Shown piece by piece: positions 6,992 through 16,800 of a stretch of 39,633 nt of DNA. The notes under the pieces were generated by a model. It had not been told where the DNA came from. It did no database searches and was given only the letters and a program-made list of their open reading frames with translations. The stretch's first letter is position 1. Each line of letters starts with the position of its first letter. The DNA comes from Marinobacterium zhoushanense. Its GTDB lineage: Bacteria; Pseudomonadota; Gammaproteobacteria; Pseudomonadales; Balneatricaceae. The stretch covers positions 1-39,633 of the forward strand of contig NZ_BMIJ01000013.1 in NCBI RefSeq assembly GCF_014641945.1. Reading direction: 5' to 3'. The position numbers and the translations under genes are program-made.

Positions 6992-8341
6992 GTGCACCTC
7001 ATGGCCGATGATCCGCAGCCTGAGCCGGCAGTTACTCGACTGCCGCCGGCCTACGTGAATCGGCTGCTCCAACCTTTTACCCGCTTTCTGCACATCGAGG
7101 CCGCCGGAGGTGCCGTGCTGCTGCTGTTCACGGCCGCGGCGCTGGCCCTGTCCAACTCCTCCTGGGCACATCCTTTTCTGGAACTTTGGGAGATCGAGAT
7201 CGGGTTTCACTTCGGGGAGTTCGAGTTCGCCCGCTCGCTGAAGGAGTGGATCAACGATGGCCTGATGACGCTGTTTTTCTTCCTCGTTGCGCTGGAACTC
7301 AAACGTGAACTGGTATTGGGCGAGTTGAGCCAGCCACGCATGGCAGCGTTGTCCATCACGGCCGCGGCGGGTGGCATGCTGGTGCCGGCATTGCTGTACC
7401 TGGCGCTGCAGTGGGGCCAGCCCGGGGTAACGGGCTGGGGCACGGTGATGGCGACCGATACCGCCTTTGTCATCGGTTGCCTGGCGCTACTGGGGTCGCG
7501 TATTCCGCCAAGCCTGCGCCTGTTCTTGCTTTCGCTGGCGATCGTCGACGACATCGGTGCCATCCTTGTCGTCGCGATCGGCTACAGCAGCGATCTCTCC
7601 TGGGGGGCACTGGCGCTGGCGGCAGGCGGCTTGGCGGCTATTCGGGCGATGGCGGGCATTGGCATCCGTGGTTTCCCACTCTATTTTTTGGGAGGGGCTC
7701 TGGTCTGGCTGTTGGTGGACGCATCCGGTATCCATGCCACCATCACCGGTGTCGCTCTCGGGCTGATGACACCGGCACGCCGCTGGGTCAGCGACGAACG
7801 TCTGTATGCCATATTGAGTCAGGTGGTCGCACACCCGGCCGATGAGCTGGGAAGCGGCGATACCCGTCACCGACAAACGTTGCTGGCCGCGGAGATCGCC
7901 GCGCGTGAAACCCTGTCACCGGTCGAAAGGCTGGAGATGACGCTGCACCCCTGGGTCGGTTTTGTCATCATGCCGCTGTTTGCCTTCGCCAATGCCGGTC
8001 TGCCACTGTCGTTCGACGAACTGGACGCTTCCATCAGCCTGGCCGTGTTCTTCGGCTTCGTGCTCGGTAAACCCGTTGGCATTTTAACGTTCAGTTGGCT
8101 GGCCGTACGCGCCGGTATCGCGACCCGGCCACCGGACCTCAGTTGGAGATTGCTGTCCGGTGGCGCGCTGCTCGCCGGGATCGGTTTCACGATGGCGCTG
8201 TTCATTGCCAACCTGGCCTTCGGCCCAAGCCAGATCGACAGTGCCAAGCTGGGCATTCTGCTGGCCTCAGTCTCATCCGCGATTGCGGGTATCGCACTGT
8301 TGTTGCCGCTGTCCGCGCCACCTTCTGGGAGAGGATCATGA
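6992..8341 (+). CDS. nhaA: Na+/H+ antiporter NhaA
   Basis: NhaA exchanges cytoplasmic Na+ (or Li+) for external protons and controls internal pH and salt. The 449-residue protein has the hydrophobic pattern of about 12 membrane helices. Its key acids are present: Asp156 in ATDTAF and the pair Asp186-Asp187 in LAIVDDIGA, matching E. coli D133, D163 and D164. It is longer than E. coli NhaA (388) by about 20 residues at the N-terminus and by a soluble stretch around 280-310. The first start is GTG 6992; the ATG at 7001 is an alternative. Neither has a good ribosome site. Its stop overlaps the ptsP start (ATGA), so the two are translationally coupled. Confidence 0.93.
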   Translation: MHLMADDPQPEPAVTRLPPAYVNRLLQPFTRFLHIEAAGGAVLLLFTAAALALSNSSWAHPFLELWEIEIGFHFGEFEFARSLKEWINDGLMTLFFFLVALELKRELVLGELSQPRMAALSITAAAGGMLVPALLYLALQWGQPGVTGWGTVMATDTAFVIGCLALLGSRIPPSLRLFLLSLAIVDDIGAILVVAIGYSSDLSWGALALAAGGLAAIRAMAGIGIRGFPLYFLGGALVWLLVDASGIHATITGVALGLMTPARRWVSDERLYAILSQVVAHPADELGSGDTRHRQTLLAAEIAARETLSPVERLEMTLHPWVGFVIMPLFAFANAGLPLSFDELDASISLAVFFGFVLGKPVGILTFSWLAVRAGIATRPPDLSWRLLSGGALLAGIGFTMALFIANLAFGPSQIDSAKLGILLASVSSAIAGIALLLPLSAPPSGRGS

Positions 8342-10632
8342 TTCGAGAACCGGCATCGCATTCGTCACTGCTGCTGACGACCCGTTTTGATGCCATCGTC
8401 CAGAGCCTAGGGGCTGCTCTGGACCTCGACAGCGCCCTGCAAGGTATCGTCCAGGACGTGCGCAATGTTTTTCAGGTCGACATCTGCCTGCTCTACCTTT
8501 CAGACCCCGCACGGCCGGAACTGCAGCGACTGATGGCCAGCGACGGCCTCGAAGCTCATGCCGGCCCCCCGTTGCAGCACGCATTCGCCGACACTCTGGC
8601 CAACCTCGTGGCTGAGCGTTCGGAACCGGTTAACCTCTGCGATAGCCAGGCATCGCCGGATCACCAGGATGCCAATTGCCAGGGCTACCTAGGTGTTCCC
8701 ATCATGCATCAGGGAGTCCTACTGGGCGTACTGGTTGTGCAACAGAAGGCGCGATACCGTTTCAGCGAATCCGAGTTGGCATCGCTGGCGACCCTGGCGG
8801 CGCAGATCGCAGGCGGCATTCAACTGGCCAAGGCCCGTGGCCGCATCAACTCAGGCGCTTCCGGCGACCTGTCGGCAGCCCCCTTTTTCGAGGGTGTCAT
8901 CGGTGCACCGGGTATCGCCTTCGGTACCGGACATGTCGTCTATGCCAAAGCGGAACTCGCGCGGATTCCGGATCGTGACGTAACCGATATCGACGCCGAG
9001 ATCGCGCTCTTTCAGGCTGCCGTCAGCCATGTTGCCAACGAGCTTGACCGGATAGCCGAAGAGCAGGGAGGGGGGCTGACGGCGGAGGATCGGACACTGT
9101 TTCGCGCCTACGCCATGATTGCCCGCAGCGATGAACTGGTCACAAGCACGCTGGCCGGCATCCGCCAGGGCAACTGGGCAGCCGGTGCACTGCGCAACAG
9201 CATCCAGGAACATGCTCGCTATTTCGAAGCGATGGAGGACCCCTATCTCAGAGAAAGGGCCGATGACATTCGCGATATCGGTCGCGCCCTGCTCAACGAG
9301 CTGCAGACGCTGGAACCGGTTGAGGAGCGCTATCCCGCACGCGCCATACTCGTCGGAGAGGACCTTAGCCCTCTGGATCTGGCCGCGGTTAAGGGCGCGC
9401 ATCTGGTGGCGGTGATCTCGGGGCACGGTTCAAGGCTGTCACACCTGGCAATTCTGGCGCGCTCCATGGGTATCCCGGCGGTAATGGGCCTTGCCGACAC
9501 CCTCCCTCTCAACAGTCTTCACGGCAAGTCGCTGATTGTCGACGGTTATGAGGGACGGCTCTACATCGAACCCGACGCCAACCTGAAACGGGAATACCGG
9601 AACATTGCCGCGCGCGAACGCAGACTGTCGAAGAAGCTTCGCCACCTGCGCGACCAAACGGCGCAAACGCCCGATGGTTTCAGAATCCCGCTTTATACCA
9701 ATGCAGGCTTGCTGTCCGATCTCAATCCATCGCTTGCAGCAGGCTCCGAAGGCATCGGCCTGTACCGTACCGAATACCCCTTCATGGTACGGGACAGCTT
9801 TCCGACCGAAGAGGAGCAGTACACCCTTTACCGAAAGATACTCCAAACCTTTCATCCCCGTCCGGTGACACTGCGGACGCTGGATATTGGCGGCGACAAG
9901 CCGCTGACCTACTTCCCGATACAGGAAACGAATCCGTTTCTCGGCTGGCGCGGCATCCGTATTTCGCTCGATCATCCCGAGATGTTTCTGACCCAGATCC
10001 GGGCCATGCTCAGGGCAAGCAGCGGGTTGGACAACCTGAGCCTGTTGTTGCCGATGATCAGCCGGGTCGAAGACCTGGACGAGGCTCTGATACTGATACA
10101 ACGGGCTCGTCAGGAGCTGGAGCAGGAGGGACATAGTGTTACGCAACCGCTGTTGGGTGCGATGATCGAGGTGCCATCTGCCGTCTTCCAGGTCGAGGCG
10201 CTGGCCAGGCGGGTGGACTTTCTGTCGGTCGGCACCAACGATCTGACTCAGTACCTGCTCGCGGTCGACCGCAACAACGAGCGTGTCGCGCGCTGGTTCG
10301 ATGCCCTCCATCCGGCCGTGATACAGGCGTTGCTTCGCATCATCCGGGCCGGCAAGCGATGCGGCATACCGGTCAGTGTCTGCGGCGAAGCGGCCGGCGA
10401 TCCTGCCGTGGCACTGCTGCTGATCGGTATGGGTGTCAGCAGTCTCAGCCTGAGCGCCGGCGACCTGCCGCGAATCAAGTGGGCGATTCATTCCTTCAGT
10501 CGGCAACGGGCCAGAGCCCTGCTGCGGCAGTCGCTGCAACTGGAGCAGGCCAGTGCTATTCGCACCCTGCTGACCCAGGCCCTCGTCGATGCGGGTCTCG
10601 AGGGCCTGGTGCATCCGGGCAACTCCAGCTGA
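8338..10632 (+). CDS. ptsP: PEP-protein phosphotransferase of the nitrogen PTS (GAF + enzyme I)
   Basis: PtsP (enzyme I-Ntr) takes phosphate from PEP and passes it to NPr and then EIIA-Ntr. The 764-residue protein has a GAF domain (about 16-165) and then the enzyme I modules. The phosphorylated His369 lies in GSRLSHLAILARSMGIPAVMG. The PEP-binding barrel shows GIGLYRTEY (472-480), GWRGIRIS, SVGTNDLTQY and the catalytic Cys682 in VCGEAAGDPA. The start is ATG 8338 with GGGAGAGG just upstream, overlapping the nhaA stop; the open frame extends 81 codons further back inside nhaA but is not needed. The loop before the active His (GHGSRLSH) differs from the common GGRTSH form. No HPr or EIIA gene is nearby. 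Confidence 0.92.
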   Translation: MIREPASHSSLLLTTRFDAIVQSLGAALDLDSALQGIVQDVRNVFQVDICLLYLSDPARPELQRLMASDGLEAHAGPPLQHAFADTLANLVAERSEPVNLCDSQASPDHQDANCQGYLGVPIMHQGVLLGVLVVQQKARYRFSESELASLATLAAQIAGGIQLAKARGRINSGASGDLSAAPFFEGVIGAPGIAFGTGHVVYAKAELARIPDRDVTDIDAEIALFQAAVSHVANELDRIAEEQGGGLTAEDRTLFRAYAMIARSDELVTSTLAGIRQGNWAAGALRNSIQEHARYFEAMEDPYLRERADDIRDIGRALLNELQTLEPVEERYPARAILVGEDLSPLDLAAVKGAHLVAVISGHGSRLSHLAILARSMGIPAVMGLADTLPLNSLHGKSLIVDGYEGRLYIEPDANLKREYRNIAARERRLSKKLRHLRDQTAQTPDGFRIPLYTNAGLLSDLNPSLAAGSEGIGLYRTEYPFMVRDSFPTEEEQYTLYRKILQTFHPRPVTLRTLDIGGDKPLTYFPIQETNPFLGWRGIRISLDHPEMFLTQIRAMLRASSGLDNLSLLLPMISRVEDLDEALILIQRARQELEQEGHSVTQPLLGAMIEVPSAVFQVEALARRVDFLSVGTNDLTQYLLAVDRNNERVARWFDALHPAVIQALLRIIRAGKRCGIPVSVCGEAAGDPAVALLLIGMGVSSLSLSAGDLPRIKWAIHSFSRQRARALLRQSLQLEQASAIRTLLTQALVDAGLEGLVHPGNSS

Positions 10633-10807
10633 CCAGGTGCTGCACACCCAAAGGGTACTTCCTCTCAGAGATGAACGTTGCCGACAGCTTCGTGGATTAG
10701 GAAAGGGAAGCAGTTCAGAGCACTGTACATGGCCCGGATTTTGCCCTTTGCTATGGAGTGTTGCCAGCCATAGCCTGGCCGATATCGTCCCGTAATGGAC
10801 CTGGAAT
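10633..10807. other. Intergenic ptsP - MFS gene
   Basis: A 7-bp perfect inverted repeat (GCTATGG 10750-10756 with CCATAGC 10768-10774) lies 34 bp before the MFS gene. It has no T-run, so it is not a terminator. It could be an operator or chance. No clear terminator for ptsP is seen. Confidence 0.35.
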
Positions 10808-12394
10808 ATGCAGCAAAAACTTATCCACCGTATCAGCCCTATACTGCTGGCGATCAGCGCATATGCTGTGAGTCTCAACCTGTTCTTCGTACTACTACCG
10901 ATCCGTATGAGTGAACAGGGGATTACTACCTCGAATATCGGCTTGGCGATGAGTATGTACCCCGCCGGAGCGATTCTGGCGGGGCTGTTTGGCTCCAGGG
11001 CGGTGCACAGGGTCGGTCATATCCGTACCTTCGCCAGTATGGCCGCGACCCTTGCGGTTATCGCCGTCGGTCACAGTTATATCGACAACGTCTGGCTCAC
11101 AGGACTGCTGCGCCTGCTCGCCGGCTTCTGTTTCGTGACCGGTTTTATCACTCTGGAGAGCTGGCTCAATGTACTCAGCGACAGCAGCAACCGCGGTCGA
11201 ATATTCAGCGTTTACCAGATCTGCATCGCCCTTGGCTTTGGCAGCGCGCCGTTTCTGCTGAACCTGTCGGTGGACAGTGATCCGCGGCTGTTCGGGTTGA
11301 TCAGCCTGTTTCTGTCGTTATCGCTGATCATCATGGCGATGAGCCGGATACCGGTGCCGGAGGTAGCCGAGCGAGCCCGGCCGATGTCGCTGCAGCAGTT
11401 GTGGCGCTATTCGCCGTCGGGCACCGTCTCCTCCTTCTGTGCCGGGATGATCAGCGCCGCCAGCGTCTCACTGATCTCGTTGTATGCCTATGAGCGCGGC
11501 TTCAGCGGCCTCTGGTTGGCACTGATCCTGGGCTCCTATCAGCTCGGTGGCCTGCTGACCCAGTACCCCACCGGCTGGCTCGCCGACCGACTGGACAAGC
11601 GGACCGTGGCCGCGGGGCTGATGGTTCTTGGCGTTGCGAGTAACCTGTTGATCGTACTCGACTATTTCCATGCGTTGCCGGTGCCGTTGCTGGTGGCTGT
11701 GTTTTTGGTCTCCGGCGGCTCGGGCGTTGCCCTGTTTCCGCTGGCGGTTACCCAGGTGTTCGATCATATCGACCTGAAGGAGGCGATGCCGGCGACCAGT
11801 ACGCTACAGATCCTGCTTGGTCTTGGCGGCGTACTGGGACCGGTGGTCGCCGGTTACCTGATGAACCGGTTTGAGATCATCTGGCTCTACTACTACCTGA
11901 TCGCGGTCCACGCCGCCGTCGTCATCTTCCTGCTGACACGCAAGCTGTTTATCCGCACCGAGCGTCTGGCCGCCAGTAGCCCCTACCAGGTGACGACGCA
12001 GCCAAGCTCAATTGGCGGCTCCCAGCTTGACCCTCGCATGGATTACAGCTTGGCCGAGATCAACGATCCGGCATTGAAGCTGCTGCTGGTCGCCCTGCGT
12101 CAGCATCCCCAGGATCCGGCCGAGTTGATCCGCACCGCACTGGACAGTGCCGCGCTGGCGCCGGCTGACGTGGCCACCCAGATGGTGCTGGCGTTGCCGA
12201 AGCAGTCGGGTGAGTTGATGAAGCAGCTGGTGGAGCTGTATCCGGAGCAGCGGATCGAGATCACCCGCTCACTGCATGAACTGTTCGCGCTGCACAAGGA
12301 GCGGATCAACAGCCTGATCGAAGAGGGGTTGCTCAGCGGTGCCTCGGATAGTGAAGCAGAAACCATCCGGGGGATGGTGAGGGCAAGTGAGTAG
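10808..12394 (+). CDS. MFS transporter, YcaD-like, with long C-terminal cytoplasmic tail
   Basis: The 528-residue protein has 12 hydrophobic segments up to about residue 380, with MFS features such as GWLADRLDKR after the sixth/seventh helix region and FITLESWLNVLSD in the first half. This resembles the YcaD group, whose substrate is unknown. E. coli YcaD has about 380 residues; this one carries about 148 extra soluble residues. The tail is Pro/Ser-rich first (SPYQVTTQPSSIGGS), then helical and acidic with regularly placed Leu. The start ATG has only a weak ribosome site. It is convergent with the efflux channel gene. Confidence 0.83.
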   Translation: MQQKLIHRISPILLAISAYAVSLNLFFVLLPIRMSEQGITTSNIGLAMSMYPAGAILAGLFGSRAVHRVGHIRTFASMAATLAVIAVGHSYIDNVWLTGLLRLLAGFCFVTGFITLESWLNVLSDSSNRGRIFSVYQICIALGFGSAPFLLNLSVDSDPRLFGLISLFLSLSLIIMAMSRIPVPEVAERARPMSLQQLWRYSPSGTVSSFCAGMISAASVSLISLYAYERGFSGLWLALILGSYQLGGLLTQYPTGWLADRLDKRTVAAGLMVLGVASNLLIVLDYFHALPVPLLVAVFLVSGGSGVALFPLAVTQVFDHIDLKEAMPATSTLQILLGLGGVLGPVVAGYLMNRFEIIWLYYYLIAVHAAVVIFLLTRKLFIRTERLAASSPYQVTTQPSSIGGSQLDPRMDYSLAEINDPALKLLLVALRQHPQDPAELIRTALDSAALAPADVATQMVLALPKQSGELMKQLVELYPEQRIEITRSLHELFALHKERINSLIEEGLLSGASDSEAETIRGMVRASE

Positions 12395-12457
12395 CGGGAG
12401 ACCCTGCCCTGGCGGCGTGTGAACAGGCGGCGCCGGCCGGAGCAGGGTATACAGGGC

Positions 12458-13885
12458 TTACTGAACGGTAGTTGCAGGGTTAGGGTTGGCCGCCTCCGGA
12501 CTCTGGTCCCGCCAGCCACCCCCGAGCGCCCGGTACAGGTCCACCTTGGCCTGCATCAATGCCAGGCGGGCTCCGATACTGGCCTGCTGGGCAGCGACCA
12601 GATTGCGCTGTGCATCCAATCGGGTCAACATGCTGTCGACGCCGTTGTGATAGCGCTGGTCGGCAATCTCGAAGTAGCGCGCGTAGGCGGTCTCGGCCCG
12701 CTCCTGGGCAGCGAGCTGAACGGCGTAGCCGTCGCGTTCTGCCAAGGCGTTGGACACCTCGGTGAATGCGCTCTGTACCGCTTGCTGATACTGGGTCAGC
12801 GTGATTTCGTGGTCTACTTCCGCCGTGTCCAGTTGTGCATCCAGGCGTCCGGCATTGAAGATCGGCAGGCTGATGCTGGGCATAAACAGCCAACTGCCAC
12901 TGCCGGCAGCGAACAGGTCACTCAGTTCACGGCTCATCGAACCCAGGTTTGCTGTCAGGCTTATCGTCGGAAAGTAAGCGGCACGGGCGGCACCGATGTT
13001 GGCATTGGCGGCTTTGAGCTGATGCTCGGCCGCGAGGATGTCGGGCCGCTGGGCGAGCAGCTCAGAGGGCAGGCCCGGCTCCACCCCGGCGATGCTTGCC
13101 ACGTCCAGCCGTTCGGCCGGCTGCCAGCCGGTCGATAGTGGCGCGCCGACCAGAAGGGTCAGCGCGTTGCGGTCCAGCTCCGTCAGGCGTTGATAACGTG
13201 ACAGGGCGACGTTGGCATCCTCAAGTGCGGCCTGGGCCTGGGAAAGCTCCAGCTCGGATGCAACGCCAAGGTCAAAACGCTTTTTCACCAGCGCCAGGTT
13301 ATCCGCCTCGATCGCCTGGGTCTGCTTGGCCAGTGTCAGCAACTCCCGGTCGGCAACCCAGTTCAGGTAGGCATCGGCCACATTGGCGACCAGCGTCAGT
13401 TGCGCGGTGCGCAGATTTTGTGCCTGGGCCAGGTAGCTTTCCAGTGCCTGCTGCTTGAGGCTGCGCACCCGGCCAAACAGGTCCAGCTCGTACGAGGCCA
13501 GACCCACCGTGGCGCTGTAGCTGCTGGAGATACTGTCCTCACCGCTACTGTTATAGGTTTGTGGCAGGCGCTGGCGTGTACCGCTGCCGGAAGCGGTGAT
13601 CGACGGCAGCAGGTCGGCGCGCTGGATACGGTATTGCGCGCGGTAACGCTCCACATTGAGCAGTGACAGTCGCAGATCCTTGCTCGCTTCAAGGGATTGG
13701 CCAATGACGCTGACCAGGGCTGGGTCGGCGAAGATCGCCCGCCAACCCGTGTCGGCCGCAGCAAGTCCGTGCTGCTGGCTGCTCTGCCAGGTGTTGAGCG
13801 CCTCTGCTTCCGGCTGCTGGTAGGAGGGGATCATAGAACAGCCCGCCAGCAGTGAAATCGCCAGTGCCAGGGGAATCACTTTCAT
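12458..13885 (-). CDS. RND efflux outer-membrane lipoprotein channel (OprM/NodT family)
   Basis: This is the TolC-like exit duct of the tripartite pump encoded just upstream. The 475-residue protein has a lipoprotein signal peptide with lipobox LLAGC (Cys16). The two repeats of the outer-membrane efflux family are visible, with long helical stretches such as ELSQAQAALEDANVALSRYQ and LAQRPDILAAEHQLKAANANIGAARAAYFPTISLTAN. Its start overlaps the pump gene's stop by ATGA, and AGGAGA lies upstream. It is the last gene of the efflux operon. No clear terminator follows. Confidence 0.94.
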   Translation of the reverse strand: MKVIPLALAISLLAGCSMIPSYQQPEAEALNTWQSSQQHGLAAADTGWRAIFADPALVSVIGQSLEASKDLRLSLLNVERYRAQYRIQRADLLPSITASGSGTRQRLPQTYNSSGEDSISSSYSATVGLASYELDLFGRVRSLKQQALESYLAQAQNLRTAQLTLVANVADAYLNWVADRELLTLAKQTQAIEADNLALVKKRFDLGVASELELSQAQAALEDANVALSRYQRLTELDRNALTLLVGAPLSTGWQPAERLDVASIAGVEPGLPSELLAQRPDILAAEHQLKAANANIGAARAAYFPTISLTANLGSMSRELSDLFAAGSGSWLFMPSISLPIFNAGRLDAQLDTAEVDHEITLTQYQQAVQSAFTEVSNALAERDGYAVQLAAQERAETAYARYFEIADQRYHNGVDSMLTRLDAQRNLVAAQQASIGARLALMQAKVDLYRALGGGWRDQSPEAANPNPATTVQ

Positions 13886-16800
13886 ACTGTTTCTCCTGTC
13901 GGTACGGTCTGGACGCGCTTCCTTGTGGTCAGGCGTATCACCAGTACGTAGAACAGTGGCACGAAAAAGATCGCCAGGAAGGTGGCGCTGAGCATGCCCC
14001 CGATCACCCCGGTACCGATCGCCTGCCGACTGGCGGCGCCGGCACCGGAGCTCAACGCCAGCGGCGTGACGCCGAGAATGAACGCCATCGAGGTCATGAT
14101 GATCGGACGCAGACGCATACGCGCGGCCTCGACAGTGGCTTCGAACAACTCCATGCCCTGTTCGTGGAGCGACTTGGCGAACTCCACGATCAGGATGGCG
14201 TTTTTCGCTGCCAGACCGATGGTGGTCAACAAGCCGACCTGGAAATAAACATCGTTATCCAGACCGCGTAGTGTCGCCGCGGCCAGTGCACCAAGTACAC
14301 CCAGCGGTACCACAAGCAGCACCGAGAAGGGTACCGACCAACTCTCATAGAGTGCCGCCAGGCAGAGAAACACCACCAGTATCGACAACGCATAGAGAGC
14401 CGGTGCCTGAGAGCCGGCCATGCGCTCCTGGTAGGACATGCCGGTCCACTCAACCGACAGGCCTGCCGGCAGCGTGCTCAGCATCTCCTCCATCGCCTGC
14501 ATCGCTTCGCCGGTACTGTAACCGGGAGCCGCCTGGCCCTGGATATTGACCGCGGGTACGCCGTTGTAACGCTCCAGCCGCGGAGAGCCGTAATCCCAGT
14601 AGCTGGTGGCAAACGCAGAGAAGGGCACCATCTCACCGCCGGCGTTGCGCACGTGCCAGCTATCGAGGTCGCTGGGCAGCATCCGGTAGGGCGCATCAGC
14701 CTGGACGTACACCTTCTTGACCCGGCCGCGATCGACGAAGTCATTGACATACTTCGATGCCCAGGCGGTGCTCATCGTCGAGTTCACATCATCGATATCC
14801 AGCCCCATCGACTTGATCTTCTCGTGATCGAGCTCGATGCGGAAGATCGGCACATCCTCCATCCCGTTGGGACGCACGCCAGCCAGGCGCGGATCCTGTG
14901 CCGCCATGCCCAGCATCTGGTTACGTGCCGCAATCAGGGCTTCGTGGCCGATATTGCCGCGGTCTTGCAGCATCATGTTGAAGCCCGTGGCGGTCCCCAG
15001 CTCCGGAATGGGTGGCAGGTTGATCGGGAAAATACGGGCGTCGGAGATCTGGCTGAACGCGCCCCAGGCGCGACCGATAATCGCATCGACCGACTGTGAC
15101 GGCTCGGTACGTTCATCCCAGGGTTTAAGCTTCATGAACGCCAGGCCCATGTTTTGCCCCTGACCGGCGAAGCTGAAGCCGGATACGGTGAACAGCGAGG
15201 CGATGTTCTCCTCCCGCTCCGCGAAGGTCTCGATCTGCTTCATCACCTCCAGGGTACGGCCCTGGGTCGCGCCCGCCGGCAACTGCACCAGGGTCAGGAA
15301 TACCCCCTGATCCTCATTGGGCAGGAAGGAGGTGGGCATTTTGACATAGAGGTAGCCCATGCCGACCACGAGTGCGAGATAGATACCCAGCAATCGCATG
15401 GGGCGTTTAAGGATGCCGCCTACCGAGCGCTGATAGCGCTTGGTTGCACGGTTAAAGCCACGGTTGAACCAACCGAATATACCGCCGCTGTCATGGTGCC
15501 CAGGCTTGGCCGGTTTCAGAATGGTGGCACAGAGAGCCGGTGTCAGGATCAACGCCACCATCACCGACAACGCCATGGCAGAGACAATGGTCAGCGAGAA
15601 CTGGCGGTAGATGGCACCGGTCGATCCCGGGAAGAAGGCCATCGGCACGAATACTGCCGACAGCACCAGACCGATACCGACCAGCGCGCTGGTGATCTGG
15701 TCCATCGATCGGCGGGTTGCTTCAAGAGGAGGCAAACCATCCTCATGCATCACGCGTTCTACGTTTTCGACCACGACGATGGCGTCGTCCACCAGCAGGC
15801 CGATCGCCAGCACCATACCGAACAGGGTCAGCGTATTGATGCTGTAGTCGAATGCGGCCATAACGCCAAAGGTACCGAGCAGCACCACCGGCACGGCGAT
15901 GGTCGGAATCAAGGTGGCGCGGAAATTACCGAGGAACAGGTACATGACCAGGAACACCAGCAGGATCGCTTCGCCCAGGGTTTTGACCACCTCATCGATG
16001 GAGATCTCGATAAACGGTGTGGTGTCATAGGGGATGACCACTTCCAGATCATCCGGGAAAAAAGGCTTGAGCTCCTCCAGGCGTGCCTTGACTGCGTCCG
16101 CAGTATCCAGCGCATTGGAGCCGCTGGCCAGTTGGATCGCCAGGCCCGCTGCCGGTTTGCCGTTGAAGCGGCTGACCGCAGAGTAGTCTTCAGCACCCAA
16201 CTCGATACGCGCGACATCTTTCAGCCGTACCTGGGAGCCGTCGCTGTTGACCTTGAGCAGGATCTGCTCGAACTGCGTGGTACTCTCCAGCCGTGACTGG
16301 GAGATGATGGTCGCGTTCAACTGCTGGTTGCCAAACGCGGGCAGGCCGCCCAGCTGGCCGGCAGCGAACTGGTTGTTCTGTGTCGAGATCGCGTTGTTCA
16401 CATCCAGCGGCGTCAGGCCATAGGAGGTCAGCTTCTCCGGCTGCAGCCAGACCCGCATGGCGTACTGGCCGCCGAAAATGCGGATACTGCCGACGCCCTG
16501 GGTGCGCGAAAGCGGGTCCTTGAGCTGGCTCACCGCATAATCGGCCAGATCCGCCCGGTTCAGCGTGCCGTTAGGCGAGACAAGACCGACCACCATCAGG
16601 AAGCCCGTGTTGCCCTTGGTGACGCTGACGCCCTGCTGCTGAACCGCTTGCGGCAGCAGTGGTTCAGCCTGTGACAGTTTGTTCTGCACCTGGACCTGGG
16701 CAATATCCGGATCGGTACCGGGGGTGAAGGTCAGCGTGATCTGTACGCTGCCGGAAGAGCTGCTGTTCGACGACATGTAGAGCAGACCGTCGATACCGGT

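Noticed and set aside
8095..8337. 81-codon upstream extension of ptsP
   Set aside because: It lies inside nhaA in another frame, and ATG 8338 has a good ribosome site and matches the usual start of the family.
9439..10878. 479-codon minus-strand ORF
   Set aside because: It is antisense to the enzyme I part of ptsP and runs into the MFS gene; no domain and no ribosome site.
15154..16296. 380-codon plus-strand ORF
   Set aside because: Antisense to the RND pump gene; its His/Gln/Asp-rich composition is typical of a shadow frame.
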